A DNA stretch of 64,000 nucleotides from Polytrichum commune. Lineage: Eukaryota; Streptophyta; Polytrichopsida; Polytrichales; Polytrichaceae. The stretch spans positions 3,904,501-3,968,500 of the forward strand of contig OX485805.1 of assembly GCA_950295325.1 (NCBI GenBank). Direction: 5' to 3'. A program made the translations under genes and the position numbers. Below, in pieces: positions 15,181 through 24,900 of this stretch; the stretch's first letter is position 1, and each line of letters starts with the position of its first letter. The notes under the pieces were generated by a model. The model saw only the letters and a list, made by a program, of their open reading frames with translations, did not search any database and was not told the DNA's origin.

Positions 15181-16947
15181 TGTGAGGCCAAACCCCCCAC
15201 CCTTAAGCGTCCGTAGTCCGAGTAGTGGGTTTGGGCTCACATTCCTCCGCGGTATTGGATTTGGATTTGGATGAGTCCATAGTGCAAGGTTCACCCTTCA
15301 AGTGGTCTTGGATTTAACTTTGGTCTTTGCTTCCTTTGTCTTGCCATCGCGAGAGTGCTCCACATTCTCCATTAAGTTGTGCACGTGGTTTATTTTTAAA
15401 GAGAGGATGCAAGTGTTAAAAAAAACACTATTCTCTATAGTCAATCTCAAATACATTTACTTGTGAAAGCCACACATAACACTAACTAGCATAATGTAAC
15501 TAACTACTTGTCTATGAGCTAATTAGGTAGGCTATCTACTAAGCTCCTTCATGAACCCATCTCTTTACTTTCTAATTACATAAACCTAGCTCCTTCATAA
15601 ACCCAGCTCCTTCATAAACCCAGCTTCTTAGCTTCTAACTAAACAAACCCAGCTCCTTCATGAACCCAGCTCCTTAGCTTCTAACTAAACAAACCCAGCT
15701 CCTTCATAAACCCAGCTCCTTCATGAACCCACAACTTTGTAGTTGTAATCCCCAACTACCTCACTAATTATTCAAGCCCTTAACTAATCTTCCTACCTAA
15801 TTTCCCTAATTCTACTAACAACCCCTTTCTAATCACACAATTCTTCTCTAATCCTAAAATCCTAAAATCCTAGAGAGGAGAGGGGGAGAGAGAATTTCCT
15901 AACTTCACTAAGACTAACTAATCCACACAAGTATATTTTTGCACTCATCACAACATCAAGTGCTCAACTCTTAAACATGGAACTTGCAACCACGTGTATT
16001 CAAAACATGAACTTAAAGTACCACAAATTGGAATCATGAATTAACTTTAAAATCCTTCACGTCAACACTAATTCTACCAAGAGGTCAAACCCTCTTCAAG
16101 GCTAACAAGCCTTGGCTCTCAAACTAAAAACTAAGCACACACATGTGCTCCAATATGGCTTCCCACACCCACACTTATAACTCGTGGGGTGCCTTGGAGC
16201 ACAAAGGAAAGAGAGGATGAGTGAGGGAAGAATAAGGGATTATATAGTAAGCTTGAGGGGGTGAGCACCCTCAAGGCTCACGATAAGCCCTTGAGATTTC
16301 CTCCTACTTAGTAGGCGCCAATCCTATCTTCTAAGCCTTCCTCCCTCAAATGATCAACAAGGATCCTAATTCGAACATTTAACTAGCCTTGGCTTTCTAC
16401 CTACCACACTTTACCAAACTTGGGATGCTTCAACCCAAACTTAGCCTCCTTCGCTTTCCGCCGCCATAACTTTCTCCCCTTACTTTTCCAAATCGTCGCT
16501 CACCACTTAATTCAAACCACGATGCTTAACTCGTGATTTGATTGGTGCTTTGAGAATTTGCTTATCCTCCACCTTGCATTCTTCCTTGGGCCTTCCCCAT
16601 TAAGTGGCCATGATGAGGTGGTCCACTTGTGCGCTCCATGTGATCCTCCATTCATCCCAATTCGAATGCACTTGCCTCTTGAGTCACTTTGGTTGTCTCC
16701 ATCCATTTGTACTAGCCTACTCACTAACTACTCAATCCAAGTTCTCCTTACCTATCCTCATTCACTCAAATCCTTCCGAAGGTAAAAACACAATAACAAC
16801 TCACATCCTAGCCTCTTACAACATGGTACTTCTAAGACTAACATTTCACTCTTTTTATATTTTTGTGAAGTAACATGCTACTTCAAAGTGCATCAACTAA
16901 CGTTTCAAGGGTCTAAGACTAAATGTGGGCACCCTTTTAGGCTCACA
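15181..16947. mobile_element. Solo LTR, 1767 bp, inserted in the recombinase exon
   Basis: The element starts TGTGAGGCC and ends GGCTCACA, the TG...CA plan of LTRs, and is bounded by GCCCC on both sides. There is no gag or pol coding, primer-binding site with a second LTR, or internal domain, so it is most simply a solo LTR left by recombination between two LTRs. It contains a minisatellite of aacccagctccttcat units (about 15586-15732). Orientation cannot be told. A large non-coding LTR-less insertion is an alternative, but the terminal dinucleotides and 5-bp duplication argue for an LTR. Confidence 0.85.
15586..15732. repeat. Minisatellite inside the solo LTR
   Basis: About six to seven tandem units of the type acccagctccttcataa, some separated by a ttagcttctaactaaacaa spacer, itself present twice. 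Such arrays are common in the U3 part of plant LTRs. Confidence 0.85.
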
Positions 16948-16952
16948 GCCCC
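16948..16952. repeat. 5-bp target duplication (GCCCC) of solo LTR, right copy
   Basis: Follows the CTCACA end of the LTR and matches the left copy at 15176-15180. Confidence 0.93.
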
Positions 16953-18279
16953 TTATGAGAAACACTACAAAACAGTAATATGCGAATCGCATGTGGACAC
17001 CATCAGGATAGTTGGCTTGGTGAAGTGGATGCGATAAGATCTTGATTTCATCTTCATAAGATAACGCATCTACTTTACGGCGATCCTTATTAACCCCCGA
17101 GTTTCGGCTCAATTCCATTGCCCGCAGTACAGCTCGTCCGGCTCCAAGAAACCAGGGATGAGATTGAATGCAGAATTGAGGTTCAACAATACCAGTCTCA
17201 ATGATACGTCTCTTCTGCTCCATGATAAGAATTCTATTGAACCCCATGAAGAAATTCATAATTGATGCTGTTGGATAGCGTTCACCAGAATTCTTACACA
17301 ACATCAAGAAAAACTTCACAAGTTCCTCACCAAATGTTTTCAGCGGTATTTTCTCAATTTCAACGGTGTGATCAAGTTTCATGTGTTTCCGCCATTTTCG
17401 AAACTTATTACGTGCCCAATTGTCGTTCTTATACGATGGATTATGAATCTCTGAAAGCAGATTATCCCATTCCTGTTCAGCGTCTCCTTCTGCAATAAAA
17501 GTGCTTGGAGGTTCATCTTCATTTTCGTCAACCACATTATCCTCAACACCCTGGGGAATGATAGATGGACCCCAAGAGATGGCCATAGGTGGTTCTTGAA
17601 TTTCAAAATTCAATTGACGGGGCACTACATAATCCTTATTAATCGTGCTAGAAGTATTCTCTGGATCTGGATTAGCCAGGGAAACATCACCTAAGACACG
17701 ACGAACATTTCGGGCTCTCTTTCGAAGCGAGCAGAGAGAAGGAGATCTGTCACCAACAAGTTGAGGAACACTTCCTTGTGTATTGAGTTCAGGAATGTTG
17801 AGCGCAAACATATCCTCCACGTTCTCATTGGCACAAGGCAGGCTAGCTCTAAACTTTCCACGAGCAGATCTGGCTCTCTGTGGCATGATTCTTGAAAATT
17901 AAATGAAATCCACTAAAACGCTTGCAATCGAACTCAAACTCCAACAAACTAGCAGGAAACTATGAATCAAACCTACCACAGAGACCTACTTGAATTACAC
18001 CGGAATAGCAATAGTATGTGAAACACGATCTTGTGAACAAACATCCTACAAACTTGCCACCAGATTTATCATCACCTCATGTTAACCCTTCTCTCTTAAC
18101 CCCCTTGAAGATGGTCAGCCATCTTCACCACCCGTACACATTCAGGGACCGCTTGGCCGTTACGCTCCGGGGTCGTCCATTGCCTCACACAATTCAAGAA
18201 TCCCATGCTTCCAAAAACCTCCACCCCTGAACCCGCCATCACCCTTAACAACATAGAAAGAAGAAAGAATAGAGAAGAG

Positions 18280-18330
18280 CAGAATTGTGAACCTTCCACG
18301 ACCAGATCTGCCTCTTCGTGGCATGTTTTG
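18280..18330 (-). pseudogene. Duplicated 5' end of the recombinase gene
   Basis: The minus strand reads MPRRGRSGRGRF beginning at about 18323, closely matching the start of the recombinase (MPQRARSARGKF at 17886), and the similarity continues for some bases upstream of both ATGs. After the shared words the frame has no recognisable continuation. It is best seen as a partial duplication of the 5' end, or an alternative first exon; no splice link to the body was found. Confidence 0.6.
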
Positions 18331-18391
18331 TGAAGATGAAACAAAATCGAGTAAACCACCTACAAACTGATCACAAACTCCACTGATATGT

Positions 18392-18764
18392 CCTCCACTG
18401 ATCGATGATATGAAACTTCCCTTCTCCACACAAACAACAGCAATCAATCTGGTTTCCAAGATGGACGCGAACCGATTCGTCCGTCGGAGCAACTTAACAC
18501 CGGATCTCTAAACAAATGGTTACCTACTTCGTTACCCTCAGACCTTCCTCCTCGCCGCACTTAGCAAACACATGAAACCCTCGGACTTAACAAACACATG
18601 AAACCCTCCACTGATCGATGATATGAAACTTCCCTTCTCCACACAAACAGCAGCAACCAATCTGGTTTCCAAGATGGACACGAACCGATCTGTCCGTCGG
18701 AGCAACTTAACACTGGATCTCTAAAGAAATGGTTACCTACTTCGTTACCCTCAGACCTTCCTCC
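18392..18764. repeat. 213-bp tandem duplication, second copy interrupted by the MULE
   Basis: Copy 1 begins at 18392 and copy 2 at 18605 with the same words (cctccactgatcgatg, caatctggtttccaagatgg, cgtccgtcggagcaac). Copy 2 runs to the MULE at 18765 and resumes at 31162, continuing tcgccgcacttag until about 31190. Copy 1 is uninterrupted at the matching point near 18556, so it is a natural empty site for the MULE insertion. Confidence 0.92.
18756..18764. repeat. 9-bp target duplication of MULE, left copy
   Basis: CCTTCCTCC borders the left inverted repeat and is repeated at 31162-31170. A 9-bp duplication is typical of Mutator-like elements. Confidence 0.95.
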
Positions 18765-18819
18765 GGCAGACGATATGGTACCCCCTACGAGCTTTTGTAG
18801 GGGGTACCTGACATGTCAG
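18765..18819 (+). repeat. MULE left terminal inverted repeat
   Basis: Starts GGCAGACGATATGGTACC. It pairs with 31107-31161 at 51 of 55 positions. Bases 18777-18808 also form a perfect 12-bp hairpin (ggtaccccctac with gtagggggtacc, 8-base loop). Confidence 0.95.
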
Positions 18820-20184
18820 GGTCAGCCCGGATGGAGCTGCCCGAGATAACCGGCGCGACCGGTAAGGGTGACCGGTTCGGCAGGTGGATAGTGGATGAAG
18901 AACCTGGGGCTCCGACCCTCGTTCCGGAGGTTCTTCGAGGGTTGTCTTTTCAGGTGTACACTCAAGCTCATGTACTGTCACGTCTTTCAGGGTTGTCTGT
19001 TCTCTTGAGTGTACTGCACGAATCGAAATGATTGTGCAGATCCTTGTGGTGATGACGGCGATGAGGACAGATTTGGTGTTGTCATTGCGATTGGACTTCG
19101 CGGCGAATGATTTCATTGAGCAGTCACACATCAACAGCTAGGGTATGATTATGCTTGGATTTCGACTTCAATGAATGCGGTTCAGGTTCAATGAAACAAC
19201 TTTGATGCTTCAGTGCACAATCGTCTTGCTAATACTCTGTGATGTGGAGTCGCAGCTTGGATTTCCTACACATTTTGCGCAGTTGAGAGTGTTTGTGTGC
19301 ATTTACCCTAATATGCTTTTACTGAGTTTCGCTGTTTGAGTTTCGCTGCTCGAGGCTTTAGGGGGCTTCCGGGTGTTCCTTCGGAGGGCGGAGAGACAGC
19401 GGTTTAAGGGAGAGTCGAGGGGGGAGGAGAGGAGCGGCCTGCCTGAGATCTGTATTGTTTTTTTTTTCCAGGGTTTGGGTACTTTCGTGTTGGGAGGCAG
19501 GGGTTCGGCCGCAGCTTCTAAGCACTCTCTTGGTTGACGCGGCGCACGAGAGGACGAGGGAGGGAGTTGACATTCTGATCCTTGCAGGTGCTTGATATTC
19601 TTGGGTAATACATGGGGTTTAGGTAAATTTGTCAGCATAGGAGATACAAGCGGCTCAGAATTCTTCGATTAGGTACAGGGATGCGAGAGTGGACCGGAAA
19701 GGATTGAAACTTCTGAGGTAAGCTTGCGTACATTTGTGACTTAGTAGCAGTTTGCATTCGGCAGATAGGATGATGTATTAGTTGAAGGTGTAAAAGTATT
19801 CTCTCTGTTCACATGTTTACCTTTTAGCTTATATCCAATTGTATGTACCACCATATTTTAAAGCGGATGAGAGTTGTGAACTGCAACTAGTGCAGACAGA
19901 CCAGACGGTAGACAATCCTATATAATCAAGGTGCCTACACAATAAAAAGTAAGACAACCACATTAAACAGCAACACGCGGAAGACTCCCAAGACAACCGC
20001 ACACCCGAGTAATTGAATAGTCATCCAAAATTCATATAGAACAACTTATGAAATGTCTGCCCAAAATAAAATGTCATCCTGGAATTAACCCTTTGCAAGG
20101 ATCCAATCCACTTTGATGCTCTCAGTAAAACAACCATAAATGTATCCGCAGCCTATAATGCACCATCAATCGCATATTATCATT
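18820..20184. promoter_or_regulatory. MULE left subterminal region, no coding recognised
   Basis: No conserved protein words. A perfect inverted pair GTACACTCAAG / CTTGAGTGTAC lies at about 18956 and 19004. A GAG|GTAAGC donor at about 19721 may end a 5' untranslated exon of the protease gene, because the coding start at 21990 follows a good acceptor. Subterminal parts of MULEs commonly act as promoters; that role here is inference. Confidence 0.4.
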
Positions 20185-20286
20185 TCAGTAACGGTAGTGA
20201 GCGGGCTTGTATGGTCCTCCCACTGGCACGTTGATGTAGTCGGCTTGCTCTTCAGAAAGCATCGTCAACTTAGCACCCAACTTTCC
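20185..20286 (-). pseudogene. SAHH: Captured C-terminus of S-adenosylhomocysteine hydrolase
   Basis: The minus strand encodes a 33-residue tail ending [10 protein letters not shown] and stop, beginning KLGAKLT and containing [11 protein letters not shown]. This is the diagnostic C-terminus of plant and animal adenosylhomocysteinase, the enzyme that removes the methylation by-product SAH. Upstream of KLGAKLT the frame stays open but no longer matches the family, and the NAD-binding and catalytic parts are absent. It is therefore a captured fragment inside the MULE, as in Pack-MULEs, and not a working gene. It is antisense to the protease gene. Confidence 0.85.
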
Positions 20287-20315
20287 GTTTTTGTCATGTA
20301 TTTTGTGAATGTAAT

Positions 20316-20747
20316 CTAATTTTCTTGCTGCTGGTGCTGTTCCTCCTGCAATTGTAGTAGCTCAAAGGTCTTTGGCAGAGGAATCAGAGTGCCCATTACG
20401 AGAGCAGCAATCACAAGGTTCGTCGCATACTTTCCCAGGCCACAATTGCTTAGGCCACTGCTTCTCAATTTCTTCCAAAGCATGGTGGATTGCCTCTTTT
20501 GCTTCTTGAGTTGCACCCTGCAGACAGACAACGTGTTCTTCCTGTTGGTCAGCTTCTACTACTACATAAGGTTTTATCTCACCTCAAACCCTATAGCACA
20601 TTCCTAGCAAAATTTTCATAATGCAAGGGGGAAATTTAAAGTCTATTTATACCTTGGCAGCTTCAACAAGCGGGCCCCAGCATTCAACCCGATTGTATTC
20701 CTTTACATTTGAATGAAAATAAACCCAAACCATGGAGTTGTCCAGAT
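20316..20747 (-). pseudogene. Captured three-exon fragment of an unidentified gene
   Basis: On the minus strand three segments with proper splice signals join in one frame: 20747-20653, 20517-20431 and 20345-20316 ending in TAG. The products include VECWGPLVEAAK, KEAIHHALEEIEKQW and EEQHQQQEN. Exon 2 is exactly 29 codons between a CTGCAG acceptor and a GTATGC donor. I do not recognise the family. The location next to the SAHH fragment on the same strand suggests host exons acquired by the MULE. It may be transcribed antisense to the protease gene leader. Confidence 0.55.
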
Positions 20748-21290
20748 CTGCACATTTGGGGTCAGATTTGCACCCACTTCTCGTAGGATATGAAACACTG
20801 AATTACAGTGAGAAGCACATCCAAGTCGTGCCCCTAGCCATTTAATTCATAATTTTTGGAACTCGTATCAGTATCTAATTCATTCTCAAAGTGAAATATT
20901 CTCATGCTCATTAAATGTTTACCTATGTTCCCCCCATTATGTTTGACTTCGCAGCCTATAATGATTATCTTATTTTCAGCATGTACTTCAATCTCTTTCA
21001 AGCACATGTCTGTTTGGTGGGTGCCTTCTAATGTTGCTTGAGGGGCAACACAATGCTTCCAATACGTTTATTTTGCATTCGTGAATACCTGGATAGTATA
21101 ATGTCATCAAATTTGGGCATGGTCTTTATACTGAACCATGAATTTGTGATTTCTCTGTGCAGTTTGAGATTGTGCTTGATTTTGGGCGGCAGATAGATCA
21201 TTCAGCTTCTCCAATTTTGTGTGATCATGTAGGTTGATCCGAGAGCTCACTGATGTAAATTGGTTGAGGTCCTTCCCTTGTCCACTCTAC

Positions 21291-21476
21291 TTATCTGTTT
21301 TGTGTGATCATTAGCTTGTAGAAGACTTGCAGTCCATAGTCTGCTGCCATTCTCAAGTATTGATAACACGCCAATGTTGGTGAACAGTCGTATCCTCCAC
21401 GAGCACCTTCTGGAAAATTTACTCCACCTTCACCTGCTGAGTTACGGTTACCATCTCCGTGGGAAGGTCGACACAC
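21291..21476 (-). pseudogene. Possible captured exon, unidentified
   Basis: An open minus-strand stretch encodes words such as GGVNFPEGARGGYDCSP and YQYLRMAADYGLQ that look like real protein rather than noise. It lies on the same strand as the other captured fragments. No family was recognised and the splice ends are uncertain. Confidence 0.35.
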
Positions 21477-21977
21477 TCCTTAATCAGGTATTTCTGCACT
21501 CCTATTTCATTTCTGTTTGAATGCGATTATTCTCCAGGAGTTATGTGCTTACATATATGACTTTTATTGTTTGCAGTAACCCCTGGCTATCATGGTCACC
21601 CTGTCTCCCTTAAATTCCAAGCCCTCTGTGTAACTCAGTCTTGGTGCGATTGTCAAATTACAAAATAATTAATCCTGAAGCAACTCTCACTAGGCAGCTT
21701 CACTGCACACGAGTCTAACCTGATACGGCGTTTGTGGACTTTTGAGATTGATGAGGGACCCTGCCTTTGTTTTGGGAACGATGCCCTCATTTGCAGGATC
21801 AATGTGGCAGTTCAGCAAAAGCTTATAAATTGAGGAATTGATGTTATACTGTCATTGCTTGGGGAGTTGAAGTCACCTTTTTTGTACTGACGTTGATGTT
21901 TATGATCCACTACATAAGTTATATCCTATGGTGCAATCCCCTGACTTGTGTCCTTCAGCCTTCCGGTTTTGGTGCAG

Positions 21978-24900
21978 ATTTCTTGCAATATGACATCCAA
22001 AGGCGTTGCTGAGGTTTCATGGACGACTGCAACACTTGTTCCTGAAGCGCTGGGTTTAGGCTTTCATGCCTTGGAGGACGATGACATGATCAAGTGGCTG
22101 GGAAGAGACACTTTTGTGGACACCTGCATCAATGGTACTCCAGGGTGGCAAGACAAGGTAAGGCATTGTGTTCAAGTTTATAATCATGTTATTCAGTTAT
22201 AGAAGTGCTTCTTGGTTTAGGGCCCATGTCCTTCATTGTATAGTTGTTTAGGGTTTAAGATGATGATTCATTTCATGTCCTTCAATGTTTTCCTGTTGAT
22301 TTCCAAGTCCTTCAATTGCTTCTTGATTACCAACCATGTCCTTCAAATAGTGGTGTCCTGCTTTTGGGTTTAGGGTTAATTTCATGTCCAGCAATGCATA
22401 CATGTGTATTTCCATGTCCTACAGCTCCAAATAATGACAGGAGTCATGTTTTTTGCAGCTGCGTGGTGGAGAGGATAGGAAGTCGCGCATCTTCCGAAGC
22501 ACTATGACGCATAACCGGAAACAATGCGTCGCTCTTTATTTGGAGGAAGAGTATGAGCAACTCGTACTTGAATGTTATTGGACAGCCCGTTCAAAGGAGA
22601 AGATGCCAAACAACAGGTATAGATTCTCCTGCATCCATTGTAAAGAGTCTCACAAAGATAAGAATACTACTTCTTACCACAGGATGTTCAAGCTTTGTAA
22701 CGTGTACAAAGGCACGACGGCATTGAAGATGTATCCGACTTGGGACAAGAGCGAACAAGGCGAGAAACAGAGGATTGGTACCAAATATGGAAAACGCGGC
22801 TCACCTCGGGTGTCCACCGCTCCACCTCCATCCAGGCGGCCGCATCCTTTCAACCTCGATGGAGAGGCAGCCTCAACGGAGTGTGGTGATGCAGTTTCAG
22901 CAGCTGAGACTTCACCGCCACACAAATCGCGCCTCCAACCGGTGCGGCCTTCGAAGAAGCGCAACCTTACATCCCCGACCGTTGATCAACGTCCTCCGCC
23001 TCCACGTACACACACCGCCCTTCCACTCGACAAACATGAAGTCCCTGCACCCAAGAAATGTAAGAACGGTAGCAACTCGCGAGTGTCATTTGAAGAACAC
23101 CATCCCCGGGTGAGTTCTCCTAGCGAGTCACTCTCCCCCACTGCAGACACTGCTCCAGATTCACCCGATGTCGAATTTAGGATTGTAAGACATTCTGCTG
23201 ATGTTGAAGTTCTTCGGGCACCGCCGATTACCAGGCAGGATATTGAACGCTTGGCATGGGCCGAGGCCGCTCACCTTTTTCGTCCAGCCGATGTAATTCC
23301 ATGTCCTCCACCTCATGTGGAGGACAATGGATTATACATCCTAATTGCAGAGACAGATGATCAGTGGGCACCTAAGGAGCTTCTAAAGGACCCTGATGCA
23401 TGCATGCAATACTTGCATGCGCAATTGGAGGACGGTACGATTGGCCAGCATATTGGAAATGCCTTTGGCCAATGGTACCTTTATGGCAACTCAACAGTAT
23501 GTCCTTCACCTCCTTATTCGCTGTTCTTCATTTGTTTTTATGTACTTCAGAGTGGACTTTATGCATAACATGCCTTGGAACTCAAGTGAATTCATATTTC
23601 ATTGAAGTACATTTTAGCTGTTATCATTGACATATGGTGCTAATGTCTTCTCGGCAGATTACGCGCACGGCTGAAGAACACAATGCTCTTCGGGACACCA
23701 TCAAATCGCAGGTCCGTTGTTTCAAGTGTAATTCCGATGTCCAAAGGTACGAGGAACTAAAAAACCTTAAGGACTACTTGCATTACCGCATTGCGTACAC
23801 AGCGTACGAGGGCCAAATTGCATCCGCTGTTCTTACCGTGGACGAACTGCGCAAGAAGCACGTCGATGCCGAGCTATTGAAATTTGATATGGCTGAGAGA
23901 CAGCGACGCGAGGCAGAGAAGTGGCATTGGTCCCCTCTTTTTCAGATTTTTAAGAAGTGGCCGCTTCCAAATTTTCCTGCCGCTCCTTGGGAGCATAAAG
24001 AGGTTGAATGGGTTGAGATGTCTGCGGTTCTCTTGGAGAATACAAAATCTGACCCGTTGTCCCTTGAGACGGAGTGTCCTCATATCTTGAGAGCTTTACT
24101 GTCTTTGGTTAGGACACTTGAAGGCTACAAACGCCCACTTGCTCATCCCAGCAAGGGATTGCACTTGCAGTATATACTTGATATTGCGCATAGGAAGGAC
24201 TACTCTGTTGCTTTATCTATGATTGTGCAGGGTCTACCGCATACGGGCTGGCTTGCATTCCCTGGTATCTATGGTGCAGTGGATACTTTTAGCGAACTAC
24301 ATGCGGACATTGTTGCTCTTCTTGGCTATGACCATTCCAATCAAGTCGCTGTGGTGGAGAAAATTGAAGCGTTCGTAGGGAGGATGGCACACAGGTCAGT
24401 TGCCGATATGGTGCGAATGCATCGTGAGGAGCAACTTGCACAAATGTGGTACAAGGCCGACACAACCGAGCAGGAAAGGGAAAAATGCGAAGAGGTAGGT
24501 TCTTGTCATTTGCAATATGTATGCTATTTGAGTGCCAATATTTTCTATTCTGCAACTAAGTTCTGTAACCATGGCTTGATCTTGGTTTTTTTGAAGTAAT
24601 ATTATGCAATTGGTGTTAGTAACTTCAGCTTAAACTCTGATTTGGATGTCCTTCAACTATGTCATTCGCGTCCTTCAACCAATGCTTATAAATTCATGTT
24701 CTGCGCCCTAATAGTAAGTCCTTGTCATGCAGGTTCTATGTTCTTCGTTCATTTTCCGTGAAGATGTAGATATTGGTTCAGCTATAGTTGGCGACCTCTA
24801 CAAAAAGAGCAGGTGCTTAGAGCTGCGCGTTCAGGAGGAGCAAGAAGGACTCATCAGTTTGAGAAGGATGCAACTGCAACTTTTGTTTTGTGGGTTGGGT

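Larger units (their letters stand above)
13576..17886 (-). pseudogene. Crypton/DUF3504-type tyrosine recombinase, split by a solo LTR
   Basis: A DNA strand-exchange enzyme that would cut and rejoin element ends through a tyrosine nucleophile. Exons on the minus strand are 17886-16953 plus 15180-15102 (one exon split by the LTR) and 14962-13576, with a GTAAGT donor at 15101 and a TTGCAG acceptor at 14963. Leaving out the LTR and one copy of GCCCC, the lengths sum to exactly 799 codons plus stop. The N-terminus is basic, residues 140-300 form the helical core-binding part, and the catalytic part holds R312 in LIRG, R438 in SGRVTS, H461 in TGHRN and Y470 in ARYDKS. The text between, for example YLKYDERTSKTYK and WMKKMAKNVGI, follows the ZMYM/QRICH1/Crypton pattern. 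The usual His of HxxR is Lys (K435). The last 320 residues are Pro/Ser-rich and unrecognised. As it stands the LTR interrupts the gene, so it is called a pseudogene; no other frame break was seen. Confidence 0.85.

Noticed and set aside
15181-16947. Intron of the recombinase gene
   Set aside because: There is no GT-AG boundary in phase, while TG...CA ends and GCCCC duplications fit an LTR insertion precisely.
21160-21192. Plus-strand words FEIVLDFGRQ as a captured R3H/AAA-type exon
   Set aside because: Only about ten residues look protein-like; too short to support a family.
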